Assembly (NCBI GenBank): GCA_943737045.1
Contig: CALSFV010000110.1
Coordinates: 62,001 to 126,000, forward strand
Length of the DNA stretch: 64,000 nt
DNA from: Parapristionchus giblindavisi
Taxonomy: Eukaryota; Nematoda; Chromadorea; Rhabditida; Diplogasteridae
Reading direction: 5' to 3'
The notes beneath the pieces are model-generated. The model saw only the letters and a program-made list of their open reading frames with translations, made no database searches and was not told the DNA's origin. Positions within the stretch are counted from its first letter, which is position 1, and each line of letters opens with the position of its first letter. This document shows positions 35,401-49,727 of the stretch, in pieces. The translations under genes were made by a program, and so were the position numbers.

Positions 35401-38400
35401 ACTCTATTACCTTGTCGAGTTTACATCGCTGTTGATCAATCAATATGATGCGTAAAGGACATCATACTTGTCGAAAGACTCGGTTTGAAATAATAACTAT
35501 ATAATTAAATCCATTATATTCGTCTTCAGCAGAAACACAGTATCATAATACGATACAGTACTGAGAGAAGATCAAAGATTAAAATCACAACAACACGTAA
35601 ACATCTTTATTCGGTATCGGTCAATCAATAATTCACTGTATTACCTTGTAGATTTTACATCGTTGTTAATCAATCAATATGATGCGTGAAGGACCTCATA
35701 CTTTTCGAAAGACTCGGTCTGAAACAGTAACTATATAATTAAATCCATTATATTCATCTTCAGCACAAACACAGTATCATAATACGATACAGTACTGAGA
35801 GATTAAAGATTGAAATCACAACAACACGTAAACATCTTTATTCGGTATCCGTCAATCAATAATTCACTGTATTACCTTGTCGAGTTTACATCGTTGTTGA
35901 TCAATCAATATGATGCGTGAAGGACCTCATACTTTTCGAAAGACTCGGTCTGAAACAGTAACTATATTATTAAATCCATTATATTCGTCTTCAGCACAAA
36001 TACAGTTTCATAATACGATACAGTACTGAGAGAAGATCAAAGATTAAAATCACAACAACACGTAAACATCTTTATTCGGTATCGGTCAATCAATAATTCA
36101 CTGTATTACCTTGCCGAGTTTACATCGTTGTTGATCAATCAATATGATGCGTGAAGGACCTCATACTTTTCGAAAGACTCGGTCTGAAACAGTAACTATA
36201 TAATTAAATCCATTATATTCGTCTTCAGCACAAATTCAGTATCATAATACGATACAGTACTGAGAGAAGATCAAAGATTAAAATCACAACAACACGTAAA
36301 CATCTTTATTCGGTATCGGTCAATCAATAATTCACTGTATTACCTTGTAGATTTTACATCGTTGTTAATCAATCAATATGATGCGTGAAGGACCTCATAC
36401 TTTTCGAAAGACTCGGTCTGAAACAGTAACTATATAATTAAATCCATTATATTCGTCTTCAGCACAAATTCAGTATCATAATACGATACAGTACTGAGAG
36501 AAGATCAAAGATTAAAATCACAACAACACGTAAACATCTTTATTCGGTATCGGTCAATCAATAATTCACTGTATTACCTTGTAGATTTTACATCGTTGTT
36601 AATCAATCAATATGATGCGTGAAGGACCTCATACTTATCGAAAGACTCGGTTTGAAATAATAACTATATAATTAAATCCATTATATTCGTCTTCAGCAGA
36701 AACACAGTATCATAATACGATACAGTACTGAGAGATCAAAGATTGAAATCACAACAACACGTAAACATCTTTATTCGGTATCCGTCAATCAATAATTCAC
36801 TCTATTACCTTGTCGAGTTTACATCGCTGTTGATCAATCAATATGATGCGTAAAGGACCTCATACTTGTCGAAAGACTCGGTTTGAAATAATAACTATAT
36901 AATTAAATCCATTATATTCGTCTTCAGCAGAAACACAGTATCATAATACGATACAGTACTGAGAGAAGATCAAAGATTAAAATCACAACAACACGTAAAC
37001 ATCTTTATTCGGTATCGGTCAATCAATAATTCACTGTATTACCTTGCCGAGTTTACATCGTTGTCAATCAATCAATATGATGCGTGAAGGACCTCATACT
37101 TTTCGAATGACTCGGTCTGAAACAGTAACTATATAATTAAATCCATTATATTCGTCTTCAGCACAAATACAGTATCATAATACGATACAGTACTGAGAGA
37201 AGATCAAAGATTAAAATCACAACAACACGTAAACATCTTTATTCGGTATCGGTCAATCAATAATTCACTGTATTACCTTGCCGAGTTTACATCGTTGTTG
37301 ATCAATCAATATGATGCGTGAAGGACCTCATACTTTTCGAAAGACTCGGTCTGAAACAGTAACTATATAATTAAATCCATTATATTCGTCTTCAGCACAA
37401 ATTCAGTATCATAATACGATACAGTACTGAGAGAAGATCAAAGATTAAAATCACAACAACACGTAAACATCTTTATTCGGTATCGGTCAATCAATAATTC
37501 ACTGTATTACCTTGTAGATTTTACATCGTTGTTAATCAATCAATATGATGCGTGAAGGACCTCATACTTTTCGAAAGACTCGGTCTGAAACAGTAACTAT
37601 ATAATTAAATCCATTATATTCGTCTTCAGCACAAATACAGTATCATAATACGATACAGTACTGAGAGAAGATCAAAGATTAAAATCACAACAACACGTAA
37701 ACATCTTTATTCGGTATCGGTCAATCAATAATTCACTGTATTACCTTGCCGAGTTTACATCTTTGTTGATCAATCAATATGATGCGTGAAGGACCTCATA
37801 CTTTTCGAAAGACTCGGTCTGAAACAGTAACTATATAATTAAATCCATTATATTCGTCTTCAGCACAAATTCAGTATCATAATACGATACAGTACTGAGA
37901 GAAGATCAAAGATTAAAATCACAACAACACGTAAACATCTTTATTCGGTATCGGTCAATCAATAATTCACTGTATTACCTTGTAGATTTTACATCGTTGT
38001 TAATCAATCAATATGATGCGTGAAGGACCTCATACTTTTCGAAAGACTCGGTCTGAAACAGTAACTATATAATTAAATCCATTATATTCGTCTTCAGCAC
38101 AAATTCAGTATCATAATACGATACAGTACTGAGAGAAGATGAAAGATTAAAATCACAACAACACGTAAACATCTTTATTCGGTATCGGTCAATCAATAAT
38201 TCACTGTATTACCTTGTAGATTTTACATCGTTGTTAATCAATCAATATGATGCGTGAAGGACCTCATACTTATCGAAAGACTCGGTTTGAAATAATAACT
38301 ATATAATTAAATCCATTATATTCGTCTTCAGCAGAAACACAGTATCATAATACGATACAGTACTGAGAGATCAAAGATTGAAATCACAACAACACGTAAA

Positions 38401-41400
38401 CATCTTTATTCGGTATCCGTCAATCAATAATTCACTCTATTACCTTGTCGAGTTTACATCGCTGTTGATCAATCAATATGATGCGTAAAGGACCTCATAC
38501 TTGTCGAAAGACTCGGTTTGAAATAATAACTATATAATTAAATCCATTATATTCGTCTTCAGCAGAAACACAGTATCATAATACGATACAGTACTGAGAG
38601 AAGATCAAAGATTAAAATCACAACAACACGTAAACATCTTTATTCGGTATCGGTCAATCAATAATTCACTGTATTACCTTGCCGAGTTTACATCGTTGTT
38701 AATCAATCAATATGATGCGTGAAGGACCTCATACTTTTCGAAAGACTCGGTCTGAAACAGTAACTATATAATTAAATCCATTATATTCGTCTTCAGCACA
38801 AATACAGTATCATAATACGATACAGTACTGAGAGAAGATCAAAGATTAAAATCACAACAACACGTAAACATCTTTATTCGGTATCGGTCAATCAATAATT
38901 CACTGTATTACCTTGCCGAGTTTACATCGTTGTTGATCAATCAATATGATGCGTGAAGTACCTCATACTTTTCGAAAGACTCGGTCTGAAACAGTAACTA
39001 TATAATTAAATCCATTATATTCGTCTTCAGCACAAATTCAGTATCATAATACGATACAGTACTGAGAGAAGATCAAAGATTAAAATCACAACAACACGTA
39101 AACATCTTTATTCGGTATCGGTCAATCAATAATTCACTGTATTACCTTGTAGATTTTACATCGTTGTTAATCAATCAATATGATGCGTGAAGGACCTCAT
39201 ACTTTTCGAAAGACTCGGTCTGAAACAGTAACTATATAATTAAATCCATTATATTCGTCTTCAGCACAAATTCAGTATCATAATACGATACAGTACTGAG
39301 AGAAGATCAAAGATTAAAATCACAACAACACGTAAACATCTTTATTCGGTATCGGTCAATCAATAATTCACTGTATTACCTTGTAGATTTTACATCGCTG
39401 TTGATCAATCAATATGATGCGTAAAGGACCTCATACTTGTCGAAAGACTCGGTTTGAAATAATAACTATATAATTAAATCCATTATATTCGTCTTCAGCA
39501 GAAACACAGTATCATAATACGATACAGTACTGAGAGAAGATCAAAGATTAAAATCACAACAACACGTAAACATCTTTATTCGGTATCGGTCAATCAATAA
39601 TTCACTGTATTACCTTGCCGAGTTTACATCGTTGTTAATCAATCAATATGATGCGTGAAGGACCTCATACTTTTCGAAAGACTCGGTCTGAAACAGTAAC
39701 TATATAATTAAATCCATTATATTCGTCTTCAGCACAAATACAGTATCATAATACGATACAGTACTGAGAGAAGATCAAAGATTAAAATCACAACAACACG
39801 TAAACATCTTTATTCGGTATCGGTCAATCAATAATTCACTGTATTACCTTGCCGAGTTTACATCGTTGTTGATCAATCAATATGATGCGTGAAGGACCTC
39901 ATACTTTTCGAAAGACTCGGTCTGAAACAGTAACTATATAATTAAATCCATTATATTCGTCTTCAGCACAAATTCAGTATCATAATACGATACAGTACTG
40001 AGAGAAGATCAAAGATTAAAATCACAACAACACGTAAACATCTTTATTCGGTATCGGTCAATCAATAATTCACTGTATTACCTTGTAGATTTTACATCGT
40101 TGTTAATCAATCAATATGATGCGTGAAGGACCTCATACTTTTCGAAAGACTCGGTCTGAAACAGTAACTATATAATTAAATCCATTATATTCGTCTTCAG
40201 CACAAATTCAGTATCATAATACGATACAGTACTGAGAGAAGATCAAAGATTAAAATCACAACAACACGTAAACATCTTTATTCGGTATCGGTCAATCAAT
40301 AATTCACTGTATTACCTTGTAGATTTTACATCGTTGTTAATCAATCAATATGATGCGTGAAGGACCTCATACTTATCGAAAGACTCGGTTTGAAATAATA
40401 ACTATATAATTAAATCCATTATATTCGTCTTCAGCAGAAACACAGTATCATAATACGATACAGTACTGAGAGATCAAAGATTGAAATCACAACAACACGT
40501 AAACATCTTTATTCGGTATCCGTCAATCAATAATTCACTCTATTACCTTGTCGAGTTTACATCGCTGTTGATCAATCAATATGATGCGTAAAGGACCTCA
40601 TACTTGTCGAAAGACTCGGATTGAAATAATAACTATATAATTAAATCCATTATATTCGTCTTCAGCAGAAATACAGTATCATAATACGATACAGTACTGA
40701 GAGAAGATCAAAGATTAAAATCACAACAACACGTAAACATCTTTATTCGGTATCGGTCAATCAATAATTCACTGTATTACCTTGCCGAGTTTACATCGTT
40801 GTTAATCAATCAATATGATGCGTGAAGGACCTCATACTTTTCGAAAGACTCGGTCTGAAACAGTAACTATATAATTAAATCCATTATATTCGTCTTCAGC
40901 ACAAATACAGTATCATAATACGATACAGTACTGAGAGAAGATCAAAGATTAAAATCACAACAACACGTAAACATCTTTATTCGGTATCGGTCAATCAATA
41001 ATTCACTGTATTACCTTGCCGAGTTTACATCGTTGTTGATCAATCAATATGATGCGTGAAGGACCTCATACTTTTCGAAAGACTCGGTCTGAAACAGTAA
41101 CTATATAATTAAATCCATTATATTCGTCTTCAGCACAAATTCAGTATCATAATACGATACAGTACTGAGAGAAGATCAAAGATTAAAATCACAACAACAC
41201 GTAAACATCTTTATTCGGTATCGGTCAATCAATAATTCACTGTATTACCTTGTAGATTTTACATCGTTGTTAATCAATCAATATGATGCGTGAAGGACCT
41301 CATACTTTTCGAAAGACTCGGTCTGAAACAGTAACTATATAATTAAATCCATTATATTCGTCTTCAGCACAAATTCAGTATCATAATACGATACAGTACT

Positions 41401-44400
41401 GAGAGAAGATCAAAGATTAAAATCACAACAACACGTAAACATCTTTATTCGGTATCGGTCAATCAATAATTCACTGTATTACCTTGTAGATTTTACATCG
41501 TTGTTAATCAATCAATATGATGCGTGAAGGACCTCATACTTATCGAAAGACTCGGTTTGAAATAATAACTATATAATTAAATCCATTATATTCGTCTTCA
41601 GCGGAAACACAGTATCATAATACGATACAGTACTGAGAGATCAAAGATTGAAATCACAACAACACGTAAACATCTTTATTCGGTATCCGTCAATCAATAA
41701 TTCACTCTATTACCTTGTCGAGTTTACATCGCTGTTGATCAATCAATATGATGCGTAAAGGACCTCATACTTGTCGAAAGACTCGGTTTGAAATAATAAC
41801 TATATAATTAAATCCATTATATTCGTCTTCAGCAGAAACACAGTATCATAATACGATACAGTACTGAGAGAAGATCAAAGATTAAAATCACAACAACACG
41901 TAAACATCTTTATTCGGTATCGGTCAATCAATAATTCACTGTATTACCTTGCCGAGTTTACATCGTTGTCAATCAATCAATATGATGCGTGAAGGACCTC
42001 ATACTTTTCGAATGACTCGGTCTGAAACAGTAACTATATAATTAAATCCATTATATTCGTCTTCAGCACAAATACAGTATCATAATACGATACAGTACTG
42101 AGAGAAGATCAAAGATTAAAATCACAACAACACGTAAACATCTTTATTCGGTATCGGTCAATCAATAATTCACTGTATTACCTTGCCGAGTTTACATCGT
42201 TGTTGATCAATCAATATGATGCGTGAAGGACCTCATACTTTTCGAAAGACTCGGTCTGAAACAGTAACTATATAATTAAATCCATTATATTCGTCTTCAG
42301 CACAAATTCAGTATCATAATACGATACAGTACTGAGAGAAGATCAAAGATTAAAATCACAACAACACGTAAACATCTTTATTCGGTATCGGTCAATCAAT
42401 AATTCACTGTATTACCTTGTAGATTTTACATCGTTGTTAATCAATCAATATGATGCGTGAAGGACCTCATACTTTTCGAAAGACTCGGTCTGAAACAGTA
42501 ACTATATAATTAAATCCATTATATTCGTCTTCAGCACAAATTCAGTATCATAATACGATACAGTACTGAGAGAAGATCAAAGATTAAAATCACAACAACA
42601 CGTAAACATCTTTATTCGGTATCGGTCAATCAATAATTCACTGTATTACCTTGTAGATTTTACATCGTTGTTAATCAATCAATATGATGCGTGAAGGACC
42701 TCATACTTTTCGAAAGACTCGGTCTGAAACAGTAACTATATAATTAAATCCATTATATTCGTCTTCAGCACAAATACAGTATCATAATACGATACAGTAC
42801 TGAGAGAAGATCAAAGATTAAAATCACAACAACACGTAAACATCTTTATTCGGTATCGGTCAATCAATAATTCACTGTATTACCTTGCCGAGTTTACATC
42901 TTTGTTGATCAATCAATATGATGCGTGAAGGACCTCATACTTTTCGAAAGACTCGGTCTGAAACAGTAACTATATAATTAAATCCATTATATTCGTCTTC
43001 AGCACAAATTCAGTATCATAATACGATACAGTACTGAGAGAAGATCAAAGATTAAAATCACAACAACACGTAAACATCTTTATTCGGTATCGGTCAATCA
43101 ATAATTCACTGTATTACCTTGTAGATTTTACATCGTTGTTAATCAATCAATATGATGCGTGAAGGACCTCATACTTTTCGAAAGACTCGGTCTGAAACAG
43201 TAACTATATAATTAAATCCATTATATTCGTCTTCAGCACAAATTCAGTATCATAATACGATACAGTACTGAGAGAAGATGAAAGATTAAAATCACAACAA
43301 CACGTAAACATCTTTATTCGGTATCGGTCAATCAATAATTCACTGTATTACCTTGTAGATTTTACATCGTTGTTAATCAATCAATATGATGCGTGAAGGA
43401 CCTCATACTTATCGAAAGACTCGGTTTGAAATAATAACTATATAATTAAATCCATTATATTCGTCTTCAGCAGAAACACAGTATCATAATACGATACAGT
43501 ACTGAGAGATCAAAGATTGAAATCACAACAACACGTAAACATCTTTATTCGGTATCCGTCAATCAATAATTCACTCTATTACCTTGTCGAGTTTACATCG
43601 CTGTTGATCAATCAATATGATGCGTAAAGGACCTCATACTTGTCGAAAGACTCGGTTTGAAATAATAACTATATAATTAAATCCATTATATTCGTCTTCA
43701 GCAGAAACACAGTATCATAATACGATACAGTACTGAGAGAAGATCAAAGATTAAAATCACAACAACACGTAAACATCTTTATTCGGTATCGGTCAATCAA
43801 TAATTCACTGTATTACCTTGCCGAGTTTACATCGTTGTTAATCAATCAATATGATGCGTGAAGGACCTCATACTTTTCGAAAGACTCGGTCTGAAACAGT
43901 AACTATATAATTAAATCCATTATATTCGTCTTCAGCACAAATACAGTATCATAATACGATACAGTACTGAGAGAAGATCAAAGATTAAAATCACAACAAC
44001 ACGTAAACATCTTTATTCGGTATCGGTCAATCAATAATTCACTGTATTACCTTGCCGAGTTTACATCGTTGTTGATCAATCAATATGATGCGTGAAGGAC
44101 CTCATACTTTTCGAAAGACTCGGTCTGAAACAGTAACTATATAATTAAATCCATTATATTCGTCTTCAGCACAAATTCAGTATCATAATACGATACAGTA
44201 CTGAGAGAAGATCAAAGATTAAAATCACAACAACACGTAAACATCTTTATTCGGTATCGGTCAATCAATAATTCACTGTATTACCTTGTAGATTTTACAT
44301 CGTTGTTAATCAATCAATATGATGCGTGAAGGACCTCATACTTTTCGAAAGACTCGGTCTGAAACAGTAACTATATAATTAAATCCATTATATTCGTCTT

Positions 44401-47400
44401 CAGCACAAATTCAGTATCATAATACGATACAGTACTGAGAGAAGATCAAAGATTAAAATCACAACAACACGTAAACATCTTTATTCGGTATCGGTCAATC
44501 AATAATTCACTGTATTACCTTGTAGATTTTACATCGCTGTTGATCAATCAATATGATGCGTAAAGGACCTCATACTTGTCGAAAGACTCGGTTTGAAATA
44601 ATAACTATATAATTAAATCCATTATATTCGTCTTCAGCAGAAACACAGTATCATAATACGATACAGTACTGAGAGAAGATCAAAGATTAAAATCACAACA
44701 ACACGTAAACATCTTTATTCGGTATCGGTCAATCAATAATTCACTGTATTACCTTGCCGAGTTTACATCGTTGTTAATCAATCAATATGATGCGTGAAGG
44801 ACCTCATACTTTTCGAAAGACTCGGTCTGAAACAGTAACTATATAATTAAATCCATTATATTCGTCTTCAGCACAAATACAGTATCATAATACGATACAG
44901 TACTGAGAGAAGATCAAAGATTAAAATCACAACAACACGTAAACATCTTTATTCGGTATCGGTCAATCAATAATTCACTGTATTACCTTGCCGAGTTTAC
45001 ATCGTTGTTGATCAATCAATATGATGCGTGAAGGACCTCATACTTTTCGAAAGACTCGGTCTGAAACAGTAACTATATAATTAAATCCATTATATTCGTC
45101 TTCAGCACAAATTCAGTATCATAATACGATACAGTACTGAGAGAAGATCAAAGATTAAAATCACAACAACACGTAAACATCTTTATTCGGTATCGGTCAA
45201 TCAATAATTCACTGTATTACCTTGTAGATTTTACATCGTTGTTAATCAATCAATATGATGCGTGAAGGACCTCATACTTTTCGAAAGACTCGGTCTGAAA
45301 CAGTAACTATATAATTAAATCCATTATATTCGTCTTCAGCACAAATTCAGTATCATAATACGATACAGTACTGAGAGAAGATCAAAGATTAAAATCACAA
45401 CAACACGTAAACATCTTTATTCGGTATCGGTCAATCAATAATTCACTGTATTACCTTGTAGATTTTACATCGTTGTTAATCAATCAATATGATGCGTGAA
45501 GGACCTCATACTTATCGAAAGACTCGGTTTGAAATAATAACTATATAATTAAATCCATTATATTCGTCTTCAGCAGAAACACAGTATCATAATACGATAC
45601 AGTACTGAGAGATCAAAGATTGAAATCACAACAACACGTAAACATCTTTATTCGGTATCCGTCAATCAATAATTCACTCTATTACCTTGTCGAGTTTACA
45701 TCGCTGTTGATCAATCAATATGATGCGTAAAGGACCTCATACTTGTCGAAAGACTCGGATTGAAATAATAACTATATAATTAAATCCATTATATTCGTCT
45801 TCAGCAGAAATACAGTATCATAATACGATACAGTACTGAGAGAAGATCAAAGATTAAAATCACAACAACACGTAAACATCTTTATTCGGTATCGGTCAAT
45901 CAATAATTCACTGTATTACCTTGCCGAGTTTACATCGTTGTTAATCAATCAATATGATGCGTGAAGGACCTCATACTTTTCGAAAGACTCGGTCTGAAAC
46001 AGTAACTATATAATTAAATCCATTATATTCGTCTTCAGCACAAATACAGTATCATAATACGATACAGTACTGAGAGAAGATCAAAGATTAAAATCACAAC
46101 AACACGTAAACATCTTTATTCGGTATCGGTCAATCAATAATTCACTGTATTACCTTGCCGAGTTTACATCGTTGTTGATCAATCAATATGATGCGTGAAG
46201 GACCTCATACTTTTCGAAAGACTCGGTCTGAAACAGTAACTATATAATTAAATCCATTATATTCGTCTTCAGCACAAATTCAGTATCATAATACGATACA
46301 GTACTGAGAGAAGATCAAAGATTAAAATCACAACAACACGTAAACATCTTTATTCGGTATCGGTCAATCAATAATTCACTGTATTACCTTGTAGATTTTA
46401 CATCGTTGTTAATCAATCAATATGATGCGTGAAGGACCTCATACTTTTCGAAAGACTCGGTCTGAAACAGTAACTATATAATTAAATCCATTATATTCGT
46501 CTTCAGCACAAATTCAGTATCATAATACGATACAGTACTGAGAGAAGATCAAAGATTAAAATCACAACAACACGTAAACATCTTTATTCGGTATCGGTCA
46601 ATCAATAATTCACTGTATTACCTTGTAGATTTTACATCGTTGTTAATCAATCAATATGATGCGTGAAGGACCTCATACTTATCGAATGACTCGGTTTGAA
46701 ATAATAACTATATAATTAAATCCATTATATTCGTCTTCAGCGGAAACACAGTATCATAATACGATACAGTACTGAGAGATCAAAGATTGAAATCACAACA
46801 ACACGTAAACATCTTTATTCGGTATCCGTCAATCAATAATTCACTCTATTACCTTGTCGAGTTTACATCGCTGTTGATCAATCAATATGATGCGTAAAGG
46901 ACCTCATACTTGTCGAAAGACTCGGATTGAAATAATAACTATATAATTAAATCCATTATATTCGTCTTCAGCAGAAATACAGTATCATAATACGATACAG
47001 TACTGAGAGAAGATCAAAGATTAAAATCACAACAACACGTAAACATCTTTATTCGGTATCGGTCAATCAATAATTCACTGTATTACCTTGCCGAGTTTAC
47101 ATCGTTGTTGATCAATCAATATGATGCGTGAAGGACCTCATACTTTTCGAAAGACTCGGTCTGAAACAGTAACTATATAATTAAATCCATTATATTCGTC
47201 TTCAGCACAAATACAGTTTCATAATACGATACAGTACTGAGAGAAGATCAAAGATTAAAATCACAACAACACGTAAACATCTTTATTCGGTATCGGTCAA
47301 TCAATAATTCACTGTATTACCTTGCCGAGTTTACATCGTTGTTGATCAATCAATATGATGCGTGAAGGACCTCATACTTTTCGAAAGACTCGGTCTGAAA

Positions 47401-48340
47401 CAGTAACTATATAATTAAATCCATTATATTCGTCTTCAGCACAAATTCAGTATCATAATACGATACAGTACTGAGAGAAGATCAAAGATTAAAATCACAA
47501 CAACACGTAAACATCTTTATTCGGTATCGGTCAATCAATAATTTACTGTATTACCTTGTAGATTTTACATCGTTGTTAATCAATCAATATGATGCGTGAA
47601 GGACCTCATACTTTTCGAAAGACTCGGTCTGAAACAGTAACTATATAATTAAATCCATTATATTCGTCTTCAGCACAAATTCAGTATCATAATGCGATAC
47701 AGTACTGAGAGAAGATCAAAGATTAAAATCACAACAACACGTAAACATCTTTATTCGGTATCGGTCAATCAATAATTCACTGTATTACCTTGTAGATTTT
47801 ACATCGTTGTTAATCAATCAATATGATGCGTGAAGGACCTCATACTTATCGAAAGACTCGGTTTGAAATAATAACTATATAATTAAATCCATTATATTCG
47901 TCTTCAGCAGAAACACAGTATCATAATACGATACAGTACTGAGAGATCAAAGATTGAAATCACAACAACACGTAAACATCTTTATTCGGTATCCGTCAAT
48001 CAATAATTCACTCTATTACCTTGTCGAGTTTACATCGCTGTTGATCAATCAATATGATGCGTAAAGGACCTCATACTTGTCGAAAGACTCGGTTTGAAAT
48101 AATAACTATATAATTAAATCCATTATATTCGTCTTCAGCAGAAACACAGTATCATAATACGATACAGTACTGAGAGAAGATCAAAGATTAAAATCACAAC
48201 AACACGTAAACATCTTTATTCGGTATCGGTCAATCAATAATTCACTGTATTACCTTGCCGAGTTTACATCGTTGTTAATCAATCAATATGATGCGTGAAG
48301 GACCTCATACTTTTCGAAAGACTCGGTCTGAAACAGTAAC
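29457..48340 (+). repeat. Satellite array 3, about 81 monomers with long higher-order blocks
   Basis: Same monomer and orientation as array 1. Rare variants mark tandem super-repeats. CAATCTATATGATGCG at 30551 and 32412, and AATACGTTAC at 30197 and 32058, are both 1861 bp apart (eight monomers). Five other markers recur at exactly 5139 bp: CATCTTTGTTG (37761, 42900), AGATGAAAG (38141, 43280), a chimeric TTGTAGATTTTACATCGCTG (39381, 44520), CTCGGATTG (40620, 45759) and CAGCGGAAAC (41601, 46740). No gene is present. Confidence 0.97.
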
Positions 48341-49251
48341 TATAGCGAGTAAGTCTCGAGGGACTTCTCGGTGTGTGTGGCTATTAAGTGTGAAACTAGT
48401 TGACACGATTTCTGATTGTAATACACTACAATTTTATCGCCTTAGATAACTAGATCACAAAGATATAAATAATAAAAGGTAGGTTTACAATACAACTACA
48501 AGCTTGATTCGGTCGATGACGTAGACGAGAGTTAGGACATCAGGGGTTGATTCCTCTTAGGACATCTCACGACTCGCACCTCAAACTTGGGTAATTAAAC
48601 AACAATAATGAAATAGGGAGCAAACGGGGAATGAACGATTCGCACAATAATGATATGAATAGCGAAAGAACAAAGGGGCAAGACTATCAAAGGGATACAA
48701 GGATGATAGGAATGCAGAGCGAAGACGACATCAAGAAGAGGAGTGATGACGGAACAAATAGGGCATCGATGAAGAGCGAAAAAGGAACGAAAAGGACATC
48801 AATGAACGACGGCTAAGAGGACGAGCATCGAGAGAGGAAAAGGAATGGAAAGGACATCAACGAGCGAAAGACTAGAGTTGATAGGTTATAGACAAACAGA
48901 ATATATGGACAATTCGTGAGAGATACACGATATATTCGGACTTGAAGAGCAATAAATAGTGAGAAAAGGATAGGTAAGCGTGTGAATGACATAGAAGAAT
49001 GAGCGGTACACGATATAAGGATAATATGTGTTAAAAATAGTAAGGAGAAGAGACATACGTGTCAAAAGGTTGAAGGAAATGAGAGAGGGTGATGAAAGAA
49101 TGCCAAGTCATCATAGCCATTTGCATATTGCACATTTCTACCATAGTCAAATATTGTAAGACCGGGTGAGAGAGTGCGCTAGTGCGCTAGAGCGTGCGCT
49201 AGAGCGCAATTCTGACTCGTGTTCGTTTCAGTAGTGATCATGATCGCTACA
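48341..49251 (-). repeat. 3' LTR of the BEL/Pao element (left copy)
   Basis: It is 911 bp, TATAGCGAGTAAG to GATCGCTACA on the plus strand. From about 48549 to the end it matches the right LTR except for one base seen (GCACATT versus GCTCATT near 49130). Its first 200 bp differ from the right copy by many substitutions and small indels. It contains tandem GTGCGCTA units near 49171-49208. A 61-codon frame inside both LTRs is not considered a gene. Confidence 0.92.
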
Positions 49252-49272
49252 CTCCCCGCCCCAGAAAAGGAG
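49252..49272 (-). other. Polypurine tract candidate
   Basis: On the element's coding strand the bases next to the 3' LTR end in GGGGCGGGGAG, directly before TGTAGCG. This is the expected position and composition for plus-strand DNA priming, although one C interrupts the run. Confidence 0.65.
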
Positions 49273-49727
49273 TAGAGCATAGAGGACAGATGAACATACA
49301 CAAAGGTATTGATGTTAGATAAGGCTTGTATTGAGGATACATAAATAGGTAAAGAGAAAAGATGTTTATGTCAACTATGTAAGGATAAAGATCAAAGATC
49401 ATAGATCATATATGACTATATGTAGGAAACGATGAATAGGAGGAATGAAGTGTCGATATAAGATATAAGAAACGTTCATAAGCTTATAAAGATCATATTA
49501 TCGTCTTGAGGTAAATCATAGTGAATACTCATAGAAATACTATTAAGTTTAAAAAGGATTATGGTTGAACTTAACTTCATGTAGTAACCATAAGTTTATG
49601 AATAATCTTGAATAGCATAGAATAAATCTTGACTAAGATAGAGTGAAATCAATTAATTGATAGAATACACTTATCATCATATGATTATCATATGATATAG
49701 TAAAGGATAATACTTAATAGGAGTCTT
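49273..49727. other. Retroelement interior between ORF stop and polypurine tract
   Basis: About 455 bp of AT-rich sequence without a gene. It includes GATCAAAGATCATAGATCAT, a small GATCA-type repeat. A complete BEL/Pao element would have little untranslated sequence here, so it may be non-coding remnant. Confidence 0.5.

Noticed and set aside
48631..48816. 61-codon open frame, repeated at 53910-54095
   Set aside because: It is the same LTR sequence twice, on the strand opposite to the element's gene, with low-complexity composition. Its identity reflects the LTR pair, not a gene.
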